Below the pieces are notes generated by a model. The model was not told the origin of the DNA, made no database searches, and saw only the letters and a list, made by a program, of their open reading frames with translations. Shown piece after piece: positions 24,245 to 33,265 of a stretch of 64,000 nucleotides of DNA. The position numbers and the translations under genes were made by a program. The stretch's first letter is position 1. Each line of letters begins with the position of its first letter. The stretch lies in IMG/VR virus record IMGVR_UViG_3300012988_000016, positions 1 to 64,000 of that record, one strand, 5' to 3'. The DNA is from a virus.

Positions 24245-24291
24245 AGAAATGCCGTACTCGATGCTTTTGCTTCGGTACGGCATTTCTGTTT
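24245..24291 (+). terminator. Strong intrinsic terminator
   Basis: A perfect 13-bp stem (24245-24257 with 24275-24287) with a 17-base loop, followed by GTTTA. The A-run before the stem lets it also function for the other strand. Confidence 0.8.
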
Positions 24292-24437
24292 AAAGGGGTA
24301 TTGTCTGTTCCAATGAGATGACTAACTACTTAGCCTTCTTATTAGCGCACCTTTGTGAGGCGATCTAATCAGACAGTCTCCAACCCATAAGAACCCTTAT
24401 TGGGCGTTCTAGGTTGCCCCCTACAAGGAGTTTTGAG
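24292..24437 (+). other. Non-coding leader before fibre genes
   Basis: About 145 bases without a supported gene. It contains one imperfect hairpin (CCCATAAG near 24391 with CTTATTGGG, one bulged base) and ends in AAGGAG, the ribosome-binding site for the next gene. No tRNA-like fold is evident. A promoter is expected here because a terminator lies upstream, but I see no convincing -35/-10 pair. Confidence 0.5.
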
Positions 24438-25298
24438 ATGCTCTGGACGCCCAAAGGATTGACTGGATACGGTTGGAGTTTCTCTTCTACGGGTAGTACT
24501 CGTATTGCCGCCTCCTGGGGCACTTCTGTGACTCCTGGCAATAATACGATGGGGTCGTATGCCCAGGTTTTGACTTCCGGCAACGTATCGAAGGATGTTT
24601 TCGGACTTCAGATCCAATTTAGCTCAAATGCTGTTTCTACAGCCGCTAGGGATACGATTTGTGACATAGGTATTGATGCCGCTGGCGGTACCTCGTACAC
24701 GGTTCTCATTCCGTCCTTGTTAGCTTCCAGTGCAGCTCCTTCATTGGGAGCAACTGGTTCTGGCCTGAACTACTTCTTCCCACTTTACATCAAAGCTGGG
24801 TCTACGGTCGCTGTCCGAGCGTCGGTCAACAATGCAACAGTCGGAACCCTTCGATGCGGTATTCGGGTATACGGGGCTCCTAGAGACCGTAGAAACGTCT
24901 TGGTAGGTTCCAAAGTTATTGCCTACGGGATCAGTACCGGTAGCTCGACAGGTACCGCAGTGACTCCAGGAACAACCTCCGAGGGCACTTGGACTTCGTT
25001 GGGGACCATTGCTTCTGGAGACAATCCGTGGTTTTGGCAATATGGTGTAGGTATAAATCAAGGCACCATTACAGCTGTGGCCTATACGGGGGATCTGGGA
25101 ATCGGGGACGCTTCGAATAAGGTCATAGTCGGAGAAGATAGGGTCTGGCAAGGCACTACAACCGAACAGTGGTACGACAACGGTATCGCTGTGGGAAGCC
25201 TCTACCAAGCCAAAGCAGGGGATATTGTGTACGGGCGCCTCCAATGTAGTGGTACCGCAGTGTCTGGTATCTCAATGGGCGCCTATGGAGTGAAATGA
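24438..25298 (+). CDS. Virion protein with internally duplicated beta domain
   Basis: 286 residues. Start ATG 24438 with AAGGAG seven bases upstream; an in-frame TTG at 24414 lacks a site. The first half (residues 1-145) and second half (150-286) align as two copies: GTSVTPGNNTMGSYAQV against GTAVTPGTTSEGTWTSL, and TLRCGIRVYGAP against VYGRLQCSGTAV near each end. Both are beta-rich, Gly/Ser/Thr-rich and free of charged helices. Two-domain beta proteins beside fibre genes are often trimeric tip or adhesin proteins. Receptor-binding function is inference. Confidence 0.74.
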   Translation: MLWTPKGLTGYGWSFSSTGSTRIAASWGTSVTPGNNTMGSYAQVLTSGNVSKDVFGLQIQFSSNAVSTAARDTICDIGIDAAGGTSYTVLIPSLLASSAAPSLGATGSGLNYFFPLYIKAGSTVAVRASVNNATVGTLRCGIRVYGAPRDRRNVLVGSKVIAYGISTGSSTGTAVTPGTTSEGTWTSLGTIASGDNPWFWQYGVGINQGTITAVAYTGDLGIGDASNKVIVGEDRVWQGTTTEQWYDNGIAVGSLYQAKAGDIVYGRLQCSGTAVSGISMGAYGVK

Positions 25299-25301
25299 AC
25301 A

Positions 25302-25655
25302 ATGGCCTTAAATAATGCTCTTTACTCTCAATCTGCTCAGACGATCTCTTCTACTGAGTACAGCCTAACCGCCAACTCTACCTCTTTAGCTACGGTCACA
25401 ACTGTAGCAGTGATATCTGTGTGGATCGATGTCAATGCTTTAGCAGCTGGTGATGAATTTGAACTAGCTATACTTGAAAAGGCTGTAAGCGGCGGCACCC
25501 AGAGAAGAATGGTCATTGCCACTTTGGTGGGGGCTCAAGCTGACCCCCTGTTCGTCACAGCAGGGTGGCAGGTGGGAGTAGGTTGGGACGTCACTCTGAA
25601 GAAGATTGCTGGAACTGACCGCGCCTTTTCTTGGACAATACGATCGATTAGCTAA
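25302..25655 (+). CDS. Small beta-rich virion protein
   Basis: 117 residues. ATG three bases after the preceding stop, and its own stop overlaps the next ATG (TAATG). A single beta-sandwich-like domain: SSTEYSLTANSTSLATV, VISVWIDVNALAAGDEFELAIL, a TQRRMVIATLVG strand, then GWQVGVGWDVTLKK and FSWTIRS. It resembles small structural proteins that pair with fibre or tip proteins. Tight coupling to the giant repeat protein suggests they are made in similar amounts and may assemble together. Confidence 0.7.
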   Translation: MALNNALYSQSAQTISSTEYSLTANSTSLATVTTVAVISVWIDVNALAAGDEFELAILEKAVSGGTQRRMVIATLVGAQADPLFVTAGWQVGVGWDVTLKKIAGTDRAFSWTIRSIS

Positions 25656-28600
25656 TGTCTTGGAGTTTTGGTTTCGTACTATTCGGCGAGGGTGTTTTAC
25701 CTAGCACCATCGATGTAGTTACGTCTACTGATTCCATAGCTGTCACCGATATTGGGTTCAACCCATATCTCCAACTCAGCGACACAGTAGCGGTCACCAG
25801 CTCAGCCGTCATCGAATTCTTCGACGGCAACGTGATCGCGATCACTGATTCGAGCGTCGCTGATTTTCCAACCACCTCAGCGATAGATCGATCCGCCAGC
25901 GACACCGTTGCAGTAACCGATTCCGCTACTCTTCAAAACGTATTCGATCGTTCTTCGAGCGATACGTTGGTAGTCACTGAAGACGTGGTCTGGGACCTGT
26001 ACTTCAATGTTGACAGTATTTCAACCTCTGATTCTACTCTAAGAAGCCTTGAGTACAACAGGAGTGTTTCGGATACCGTCTCAGTCACAGATTCTGAGAG
26101 CAATCAGGTCGACAAGACCCTTTCGGATTCGGTCACACTCACCGATTCCACTGTAGCTTCTCGTGAGTATTCGATCCTCTTAGGAGATACCGTCTCGGTC
26201 ACAGATGCTGAGAGTAATCTGGTCGACAAGGGGGTGTCAGATTCGATCGCTCTGACGGATTCGATCACGGTCACTCTAGGTACCCTCATCGACATTTCGT
26301 TGTCGACCGACACGATTGCCACTACTGATGCGGCCAACACCTCCATGGTGTTCAATGTGTCGGCGAACGACACTGTGAGTACGACGGACTCAACTGTCGT
26401 CGAGTTCATCATTAGTGTGATTGATCGATCGGGCAACGATTCGATCGCTGTCACTGACAGCATCTTTGAAGAGCGCTTCCTAGAGGTAGCTGCTTCAGAC
26501 ACCGCATCGATCACCGACTCTATTGTTGTCTCGGCTACGTACGAACGAGCGTCTAACGATACGGTCGCCACCACCAGCTCAGCTGTTCTTGAGTTCTATG
26601 ACGGCAACCAGGTCACAATCACTGATTCCAGTGTTGCTGATTTCCCCGTTACTGGTGTGATTGATCGATCGGCCAGCGATTCGATCTCTATTACCGACTC
26701 GGCGACTCTGCAGAACGTGTTCGAACGTCTGCCGAGTGACACGATTGTGGTCGCTGAAGACCTCGTTTGGGACCTGTATAGGCCTGCAGACACCATCACG
26801 TTGACTGATGCGAATACTCTAAGTGTAGAATACGGCAGAAGTGTTTCGGATACTGTCTCGGTCACAGACGCTGAGAGTAATCAGGTAGATAAGGGAGTAT
26901 CGGATTCGATCGCTCTCACCGATTCTGCTGCCCTGTCAATCGAATACGGTCGAACCGGATCGGATTCTATTGCTGTCAGCGATCAAATCCAAAGAGAGAC
27001 ATCGTTCCCTCAGGACAGCGTATCAGTATCGGATACTGCCGTCATCAGTTTGGAGTACTCTCGTTCTGCCAACGATACTCTAACGGTCACAGACAATGTG
27101 TCGATCGGCCAGACGATCGACACCGCACTATCTACCGATAGTGCGGCCCTGACTGACTCGACCTTGCTGTCTATCGAATACGGCAGACTGGTCTCCGACA
27201 CAATCAGCACTTCTGATTCGATCTTGGTATCGGCAGAATTCGGCCGTCTGCTGTCCGACACTTGCTCGATTGCAGAACAGACTTTCATAGAGAAGACGTT
27301 CCCACAGGACAGCGTTACTGTCACCGATTCGACGATTGTTGGCTCAGAGTATAGTGTCATAGGATCGGATGCCATTGTCCTGTCGGATTCGATTCAGACT
27401 AGTTCTCAGTTTGATAGGACAATCCAAGATTCAATCGTCACGTCTGACTTCGCATTCCCTGAAATTGAGTCCGCTCTAACGGATGTCATCTCGATCCTGG
27501 ACACTTCTGCTACCAGCATCGAGTACGGGGTCAGCACGTCTGATTCGATCCTTATTACAGATCAGACTCTTAGAGAGAAAACGTTCCCTCAAGACACAGT
27601 TTCAGTCACAGATCAGACCACCCTGTCTTCCGTCTACAGCCTGACGGCTTCTGACGCATTGTCGATTATCGATGATGTCTCGGCTACTACCAGCCAATCG
27701 ATAGACCTGTTCCTAAATGACAGTATTACGGTCACTGATCTGACCAGCACCTCATCCGAATACGCCAAGAGTTTGTCGGATACGTTGGCGGCTACGGACC
27801 AAGGCAGCACAGAGGTTACGTTCAACCGCACCCTCACAGATTCAATCCTAACTTCAGAGCAACTGCTCGTAGAAAAGACGTTCATTTCGGACGTGGTGAC
27901 GCTCGTCGACAGTCAGAGCACGAGCCTTGAGATTGGGGTGCTGGCTAGCGACACGATCCAAGTATCGGATCAGACCCTTAGGGAGAAAACCTTCCCCCAA
28001 GATGCGATTCTCGTCTCTGATTCGTTGGTCCTGTCTTCTCAATACCAGAGGTATTTGGCCGATACTCTCCAGATCCTGGATGACGTCTCAGCCACAGCTA
28101 GCCAGGCGACGGACCTATTCTTTAACGACTCGATCGTTGTCACAGATCAGACGCTCCTTTCGTCCGTCTACTCTCTGACAATATCTGATTCGCTGGCCAT
28201 TTTGGACTCGACTGTTGTTGATGTTCAATCTACCAGCTCAGACACGATCAGTGTCTCAGATGCTGTAACGGCCGGTCTAGAGAAGGCCCTGGCTCTTTCA
28301 GATTCTGTGACGACCGCTGACAGTTTCCTGTTGGGGTTTGAGTACGGTAGAAATCCGATCGATTCGATAGTTTTGGCGGATCAGACGATCCCAAGCATTG
28401 ATAAAGATCGTTCGGCTTCCGACACAATCAGCACCTCTGACTCCTTCTTGCGTAGTTTGGAGTACGGCCGCCTACTGTCGGATTCGATTTCCCTCACCGA
28501 CTCCTCCATTGTTGATCTGTTCCAAGGCTTGTCGGTATTCGTTGCCGATTCCGCAGTCATCACGGATCAACTGATCCCGTCTACTGACTACATCCGCTTG

Positions 28601-29791
28601 ACTGCGGATGCGGTAACCCTATCGGATTCTCCCCTTGTATCTCTGTTTTCTGAAAAGGCCGCCTCTGATACGATTCAGGCCACAGATCAAAATACACTCT
28701 CGCTAGAGTTCGGCCGATTCCTGGTTGATTCAGTGACAGTGTCCGAGCAGTTGGTTCCAGACACCAGCTATGTTCGCCCTGTTTCTGATGCGATCGTTGT
28801 TTCAGACCAGAGCTCAATCTCCTCGGTCTACGAAAAGACGATTCTGGACACAATCTTCGTTGTGGATAGCCGTGCCGTAAGTTTGGACCAGAACCGGTCA
28901 AACAATGACGTCATCAGCTGTCTGGACCAGTGCACCCTGGCGTCTGAATACGTCAAAGTACTTCAAGACAGCATCCAGCTAGCTGAACAGCTGATCCCGT
29001 CTACCGACTACATCCGAAGCATCGCTACGGATTTGATCGACACCACTGAGCAGTTGATCGTTGAGAATGAGCGGGGGACAGTTGTTGAAGACGCCCCCAT
29101 CAGCGTCTCTGACGCGCTGTTGGCCGAAACTTCGTACCGTAGGTCAGCTTTTGACGCCTTGGACATCTCTGAGGTCTTGCTAGCGGAGACCCAGTACGTC
29201 AGAGACACTCAGCCGGACTCTATCAGCTGTCTGGATGGAGCTGAGGCTGCTATCGAGACCTTCCTTAACTTTTTGGATGACCTTGAGGTTTCGGATCAGA
29301 TCGTCATCTTCACCGAATCCAATTTCTCAATCGTCGAAGATGATGGGATTACGGTGTTCGACGACACGATCGTCAGAATCCTTAACAATGGGGTCGGTCC
29401 CAGCATCTCGGCGGATACTAACGCTGTCAAACGCTTCCGGTACATGCAGCAACTTCAGCGTGGGGACCTCTGTATCAGGACTTCAGATGCGACGGGTCCG
29501 TATGGGCCGGCGGCGGTCTATTACCGGCTCTACCAGATTTCTAAGTCTGGGGCCCCTATGATGGTAGGAGGGCGTCAGAAAGCTGTCAATGGGGCTGTAG
29601 GGGAGTTCTACGTCATAGGTTTGGCGGGTGAACACGGTCAACCAGGCGAATGGTTGATCAGATGGGAAATCCAAGATTCGGCTCAATCACCTATCCAGAC
29701 GGTGGACCAACGATTCCTGGTTTTGGATGCTTTGGCGTTGAATCCCAATGGGGGTTTTCCGCCTAGAGTCAACAAGTATGGTTGGGAATGA
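25655..29791 (+). CDS. Giant fibre-like protein of about 60 tandem 20-residue repeats
   Basis: 1378 residues. Residues about 20-1235 consist of roughly 60 consecutive copies of a unit near 20 residues long with the consensus xSD(T/S)(I/V)xVTDSxxxSxEYxRS. An Asp opens and another closes each short strand. Larger duplications are superimposed: repeats 2-5 closely match repeats 15-18, and repeats 31-35 match 38-42. The last 130 residues form a separate domain (RGDLCIRTSDATGPYG, VYYRLYQISKSG, GEWLIRWEI, QRFLVLD) homologous to the N-terminus of the next gene's product. It is probably an extended fibre or whisker with an anchoring C-terminal domain; paired Asp residues could bind calcium. That function is inferred. 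Confidence 0.8.
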   Translation: MSWSFGFVLFGEGVLPSTIDVVTSTDSIAVTDIGFNPYLQLSDTVAVTSSAVIEFFDGNVIAITDSSVADFPTTSAIDRSASDTVAVTDSATLQNVFDRSSSDTLVVTEDVVWDLYFNVDSISTSDSTLRSLEYNRSVSDTVSVTDSESNQVDKTLSDSVTLTDSTVASREYSILLGDTVSVTDAESNLVDKGVSDSIALTDSITVTLGTLIDISLSTDTIATTDAANTSMVFNVSANDTVSTTDSTVVEFIISVIDRSGNDSIAVTDSIFEERFLEVAASDTASITDSIVVSATYERASNDTVATTSSAVLEFYDGNQVTITDSSVADFPVTGVIDRSASDSISITDSATLQNVFERLPSDTIVVAEDLVWDLYRPADTITLTDANTLSVEYGRSVSDTVSVTDAESNQVDKGVSDSIALTDSAALSIEYGRTGSDSIAVSDQIQRETSFPQDSVSVSDTAVISLEYSRSANDTLTVTDNVSIGQTIDTALSTDSAALTDSTLLSIEYGRLVSDTISTSDSILVSAEFGRLLSDTCSIAEQTFIEKTFPQDSVTVTDSTIVGSEYSVIGSDAIVLSDSIQTSSQFDRTIQDSIVTSDFAFPEIESALTDVISILDTSATSIEYGVSTSDSILITDQTLREKTFPQDTVSVTDQTTLSSVYSLTASDALSIIDDVSATTSQSIDLFLNDSITVTDLTSTSSEYAKSLSDTLAATDQGSTEVTFNRTLTDSILTSEQLLVEKTFISDVVTLVDSQSTSLEIGVLASDTIQVSDQTLREKTFPQDAILVSDSLVLSSQYQRYLADTLQILDDVSATASQATDLFFNDSIVVTDQTLLSSVYSLTISDSLAILDSTVVDVQSTSSDTISVSDAVTAGLEKALALSDSVTTADSFLLGFEYGRNPIDSIVLADQTIPSIDKDRSASDTISTSDSFLRSLEYGRLLSDSISLTDSSIVDLFQGLSVFVADSAVITDQLIPSTDYIRLTADAVTLSDSPLVSLFSEKAASDTIQATDQNTLSLEFGRFLVDSVTVSEQLVPDTSYVRPVSDAIVVSDQSSISSVYEKTILDTIFVVDSRAVSLDQNRSNNDVISCLDQCTLASEYVKVLQDSIQLAEQLIPSTDYIRSIATDLIDTTEQLIVENERGTVVEDAPISVSDALLAETSYRRSAFDALDISEVLLAETQYVRDTQPDSISCLDGAEAAIETFLNFLDDLEVSDQIVIFTESNFSIVEDDGITVFDDTIVRILNNGVGPSISADTNAVKRFRYMQQLQRGDLCIRTSDATGPYGPAAVYYRLYQISKSGAPMMVGGRQKAVNGAVGEFYVIGLAGEHGQPGEWLIRWEIQDSAQSPIQTVDQRFLVLDALALNPNGGFPPRVNKYGWE

Positions 29792-29829
29792 TGGCGCTTT
29801 CATTGATTAGGTGGTCTTAAGGAGTAGAG

Positions 29830-30720
29830 ATGTCGGTAGCATTTTACAAGGGTCAGCAATTGGGTTCCAAGGACCTTGACATTTGCCTAGCAAATGCGTC
29901 GGACTACCCTATCAATGCGGCTGAAATATCCTACGCTCTATACGACCTGACCACTGGCAAAGAAGTGTTGCTGGGAGTACCCCGCAGAGATCCGGCCAAC
30001 GATTCGGTCGGACATTACTATGCCAGTATCGTGATCCCCAAAGACGCTCGTATCGGAGATTACCGAATTCGCTGGGTATTCAGGGAAGTGGCGGGGGGTA
30101 AGATTCATCAGGTGGTGCAAGAATTCAACGTCATCGACGGGGCGGCCGGACCGATGGTGATCGTCCCCTGTTCAGAGATCGCGTTGGTGAGGAGTCTTCG
30201 GATCCTTCTCAGGGACAACAACCCTGACCGAAATTACCACTTTCGACCGCCTGCCCATGAGGAGACGATCACTCAGTTAAATCGAGTGTTCGGCTACATT
30301 TGGGAAGATGAGGAACTGGCTGAATACTTGCTCCGCTCTCTCGACATGGTGTCGGCTGCCCCTCCCCGTACCCCCATTCCTTCTTTTGACGCCCTGTTTC
30401 GAGACTACCCTGACTGGCGAACCTTGGTGATCAATGGGGCGATGATGTACGCCTTGCGGGCAGTTGCGATCAATTGGGTGGCAGATGAGTTTGGCTACAG
30501 TATTGGAGGAATCTCTCTAGATCTGGAGAAATCGTCCAAATACCAACAACTCTCCCAGGATGTCAAAGACTCCTTTGACAGCCAACTTGAGAAAGCTAAG
30601 GCGACGGTCAAGATCATCAAAGGTTTGCAGCAGCCCCGATACGGGATCGGTATTCGGAGCTCGTTTGGGCCGTATGTGGGATCAGGTGTGTTGAGCCCAC
30701 GAAAGTTCGTCGGATTCTGA
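29830..30720 (+). CDS. Virion protein, anchor-domain paralogue of the repeat protein
   Basis: 296 residues, ATG start with TAAGGAG upstream. Residues 1-115 form a beta domain (SKDLDICLANASDYPINAAEISYALYD divided by turns, VGHYYASIVIP, GDYRIRWVFRE, VQEFNVIDG) clearly homologous to the C-terminal domain of the preceding 1378-residue protein. Residues 120-296 are mostly helical, ending in a basic loop and GVLSPRKFVGF. The shared domain suggests both proteins attach to the same partner or to each other. Probably a neck or fibre-attachment component; not provable here. Confidence 0.74.
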   Translation: MSVAFYKGQQLGSKDLDICLANASDYPINAAEISYALYDLTTGKEVLLGVPRRDPANDSVGHYYASIVIPKDARIGDYRIRWVFREVAGGKIHQVVQEFNVIDGAAGPMVIVPCSEIALVRSLRILLRDNNPDRNYHFRPPAHEETITQLNRVFGYIWEDEELAEYLLRSLDMVSAAPPRTPIPSFDALFRDYPDWRTLVINGAMMYALRAVAINWVADEFGYSIGGISLDLEKSSKYQQLSQDVKDSFDSQLEKAKATVKIIKGLQQPRYGIGIRSSFGPYVGSGVLSPRKFVGF

Positions 30721-30739
30721 ACTATTACACTTTAGATGT

Positions 30740-30760
30740 AATTCGCTTCATAAGGCGAAT
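30740..30760 (+). promoter_or_regulatory. Short intergenic hairpin
   Basis: ATTCGC and GCGAAT form a 6-bp perfect stem over an eight-base loop in the 79-base gap before the zinc-finger gene. No T-run. It may be a processing or weak attenuation structure. Confidence 0.35.
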
Positions 30761-30799
30761 GCCTTCTAGCTGAGGTGGGGCTGGTGTAAGTTACCGGCC

Positions 30800-31090
30800 A
30801 TGGACATCAAGACGTGTGCTTGTGGTCAGGTGTTCTCCTCTTTTAGAGTGTTGGCAGCTCACCACAAGGACTGCACTGTGTGGCAGGATCAATTGGGTCA
30901 GTGTGAAATATGTAAGCGGCGCCACTATCGCCATGTACAGGTTTGCCCAAATGAAGGTGAGGACCGCAATCGTCGGCGCCTCATTGAGAAACATGGTATA
31001 CCTCAAGGCCTGTTCGAGGATTGTTTGCGAGAACTGAACAAACAATACTCGGACGGCCGCCTCAAATCAAAGAGAGCCTATGACAACTAA
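30800..31090 (+). CDS. Small zinc-finger protein
   Basis: 96 residues, ATG start without a strong ribosome-binding site. Residues 6-26 show CACGQVFSSFRVLAAHH and then a Cys, close to a C2H2/C2HC finger, and a second Cys pair lies at CEICKRRHYRHVQVC. The C-terminal half is a charged helix. It overlaps the next gene by 11 bases. Small zinc-finger proteins in phage structural clusters may be regulators or assembly factors; no specific role can be given. Confidence 0.7.
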   Translation: MDIKTCACGQVFSSFRVLAAHHKDCTVWQDQLGQCEICKRRHYRHVQVCPNEGEDRNRRRLIEKHGIPQGLFEDCLRELNKQYSDGRLKSKRAYDN

Positions 31091-31370
31091 GAAGAATCTG
31101 ACGACAGAGGACCCTGTAGAACCTTCTACTTTGGAGGAATTGCGTAGTTTGCAGGAGGCTAGAGCAGGGATTGCCGACAACTTGCTGTCGCTGGAGCAAG
31201 AACGGATCCAGTTGTTGGCGGCGGCCCGAAAGGTTGACGATCAACGCACTCGACTTTTCGAGAAATGCTTGATTGATCGTGGGCTGAGCAGCAATACGAT
31301 TGCCGAGATAGATGCCAAGACTGGCAAACTGTTGGTGATTCAGACGACCGCTAGTCCCCCGAAGACCTGA
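31080..31370 (+). CDS. Small coiled-coil protein
   Basis: 96 residues. ATG lies inside the end of the zinc-finger gene. Residues 18-62 form a strong coiled coil (LEELRSLQEARAGIADNLLSL and following heptads); the remaining part (LIDRGLSSNTIAEIDAKTGKLLVIQ) looks like a short helix-hairpin. No family recognised. A CTGAT/ATCAG hairpin with a T-run follows the stop. It probably belongs to the neck-gene operon. Confidence 0.7.
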   Translation: MTTKKNLTTEDPVEPSTLEELRSLQEARAGIADNLLSLEQERIQLLAAARKVDDQRTRLFEKCLIDRGLSSNTIAEIDAKTGKLLVIQTTASPPKT

Positions 31371-31383
31371 TTTTTTTATCAGA

Positions 31384-31412
31384 TGGCTGAATGGAGAGGT
31401 GCCATTCAGCCA
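31384..31412 (+). promoter_or_regulatory. Hairpin presenting the ribosome-binding site in its loop
   Basis: 31384-31394 pairs perfectly with 31402-31412 (11 bp), leaving a seven-base loop AGAGGTG that contains the likely Shine-Dalgarno sequence. The A of the ATG at 31412 closes the stem. A short T-run lies upstream, not downstream, so termination is less likely. Confidence 0.55.
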
Positions 31413-32767
31413 TGCCTTACGCTTCAAATCGAGACCGCGATCCGCCTACACTCGAATTGGTGAAAGTTGCTGAACCCGCGGCACCTCTCAACCTTTTCAT
31501 GACGAGTGGGTATCAGCCGGGGGTGGTAGACCTATCTTGGACGGACCCTTCCCAACTTTCGGTCAACAGTAATTTCCAGATCTGTGGGGTCAACATTTAT
31601 CGGAGCTTTGACTCCGAATTTGGCCCCTACGATAGGATCAACCCCTATCCTCTGGGCGGCACGTTTTGGCGAGATCAGACCAACAATGTGTTGGTTCAGG
31701 ATGAGCAGGTTACCGATTGGGTAATGTTTGGGGATGCGGTAGCCGCGCAAAGAAACGCTCCTCGATACGTCTTTAGGACTAGTTTTGGCCCGATCGTCAA
31801 GGAGGGTTCTCAAAACATCCCCGCCAACACACCCTCTGACGTTGAGGTGAGAATTGATGGGATGGTGGCCCGAGTGGCCCGAGTGACGGGTGAGACGTGG
31901 GAGGTGGAGATAGACCCCAATCCCTATCCAAACGTCACCACTCAGCTGATGGACCCTGGGATCGTTCCAGGCCCTGACAGTGTGGTGACGGTCTCCTATC
32001 GGTACAACAGGTCTTTCGTTAGAACAGACCTGAGTCAGCGTATCTTCTATCGTGTCACCACCGTGGGGACGATGCTTAGCACACTTGCTGGCCCAGCAGA
32101 TCCTCATGAGCTGTTGGAGACGCAACTTGCCCGAGCCACTCTCACCAGCACCTTCGAATTAGAGAAGGTGGATTGGGTGTGGCGGGAAGCGGTTCGTCGG
32201 AATCGGTGGATTCTTGACCAGGGTGGGGAGCGGGTCAAAGTTTTCATTCGGAAGCAGGTTGGGCCTGTTTGCCCTTGCTTCAATACCCTCACCCATCACC
32301 AACCTGTAAGTGACTGTACCATCTGCTATGGGGTGGGCGTCATAGGCGGGTATGAAGGGCCGTACGACATCATCCTCGCCCCTGACGATGCGGAACGGAA
32401 GATAGGTCAGCGAGACACAGGCCGCACAGTAGAGCACTCGTACGAGGTCTGGACGACATCCAGTCCGTTGCTTTCTCAGCGAGACTTCATCGTCAAGATC
32501 AACGGTGAGCGATACAGTATAGGTCCAGTCAGGATGCCCTCCAACCGAGGTATGTTGCTACAACAACATTTCAACATAGGTCATCTGGACGAGAAGATGA
32601 TCCAGTACAGAGTTCCGATTGACGGGCCGAATCGCTTCTTGCCCAACCAGGCGGCTGAACTGGTGCCTCCTCTAAACTCTCCCGCTCAGATCACTGATAA
32701 GCCTGAGATTCCGGATGAACGGGAACTAAAAGGCCGCACCAAAACATGGGTTAACATCGTTTACTGA
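31412..32767 (+). CDS. Virion protein with FnIII-like and cysteine-cluster domains
   Basis: 451 residues. ATG 31412 is preferred; ATG 31391 lies inside the 5' arm of a hairpin. Residues 20-200 look like a fibronectin-III-type sandwich (GVVDLSWTDPSQLSVNSNFQ, VNIYRSFDSEFGPYDRI) followed by a second beta domain. Near residue 287 a CPCF...SDCTICYGVGVIGGYEGPYDI region gives four Cys residues, likely zinc-binding. I recall this Cys block from structural proteins of other large phages. The C-terminus is Pro-rich. It overlaps the next gene by one base. Probably a neck or head-tail interface protein, from context. Confidence 0.73.
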   Translation: MPYASNRDRDPPTLELVKVAEPAAPLNLFMTSGYQPGVVDLSWTDPSQLSVNSNFQICGVNIYRSFDSEFGPYDRINPYPLGGTFWRDQTNNVLVQDEQVTDWVMFGDAVAAQRNAPRYVFRTSFGPIVKEGSQNIPANTPSDVEVRIDGMVARVARVTGETWEVEIDPNPYPNVTTQLMDPGIVPGPDSVVTVSYRYNRSFVRTDLSQRIFYRVTTVGTMLSTLAGPADPHELLETQLARATLTSTFELEKVDWVWREAVRRNRWILDQGGERVKVFIRKQVGPVCPCFNTLTHHQPVSDCTICYGVGVIGGYEGPYDIILAPDDAERKIGQRDTGRTVEHSYEVWTTSSPLLSQRDFIVKINGERYSIGPVRMPSNRGMLLQQHFNIGHLDEKMIQYRVPIDGPNRFLPNQAAELVPPLNSPAQITDKPEIPDERELKGRTKTWVNIVY

Positions 32768-33264
32768 TGATCGCTCTACCCAAAATACGTATCAATTACA
32801 AGCCCTTGGTACCCAAAGGAGCACTCGATAAGTTTGAGCCCAAGAAGGTATTGAAGTCCCTTCAACGTCAAATCCTCGAAGAAATACGACGAGAGATTGA
32901 GGAATACGCCTTTTCCCCTAGAGCCAAGAGGGCTTTGAAGAAGGGTCTGAAGACCAGAATCTACGAGAGCAGCCTCATAGTGACCGCCACTCACCCCGCT
33001 TTCTTCCCCTTGTTGGAGGGGCGCAAGAGGGAACAAATGACTTGGCTGACCAAGGCTAGGCGGCCCATTCCAATCATCCTCGATACAGGAGAACTGATCT
33101 TTAGGTCCGCCACCCCCAGATCGATGGCTAGGGGTCGATGGTATCACCCTCGACGAGAATCTACCCATATTATCGACAAAGCGAGAGATGCTGCTCGAAC
33201 CGTCATCAAGAGACGTCTGGTGAGAGCGCTCCAGAAAACCCTACAAGATACCCTAAAGAGATAA
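32767..33264 (+). CDS. Probable head-tail connector / tail completion protein
   Basis: 165 residues, ATG overlapping the previous stop (TGATG). Basic throughout. Residues 25-65 and 135-165 are long helices, and the middle has strands around HPAFFPLLEGRKREQM and RPIPIILDTGELIFR. The helix-strand-helix layout, basic charge and position resemble HK97 gp10-type connector or tail-completion proteins, but identity is too low by eye to be sure. It is followed after one base by the next gene, so it is tightly co-translated. Confidence 0.65.
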   Translation: MIALPKIRINYKPLVPKGALDKFEPKKVLKSLQRQILEEIRREIEEYAFSPRAKRALKKGLKTRIYESSLIVTATHPAFFPLLEGRKREQMTWLTKARRPIPIILDTGELIFRSATPRSMARGRWYHPRRESTHIIDKARDAARTVIKRRLVRALQKTLQDTLKR

Positions 33265-33265
33265 A

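Noticed and set aside
24292-24437. tRNA or other structured RNA gene in the longest gap
   Set aside because: No cloverleaf or T-loop consensus was found on either strand; only an imperfect small hairpin is seen.
25700-29350. Possible CRISPR array or non-coding tandem repeat
   Set aside because: The periodicity is in the coding frame (about 60 bp units with codon-level variation and no constant repeat with unique spacers); it is a repetitive protein gene.
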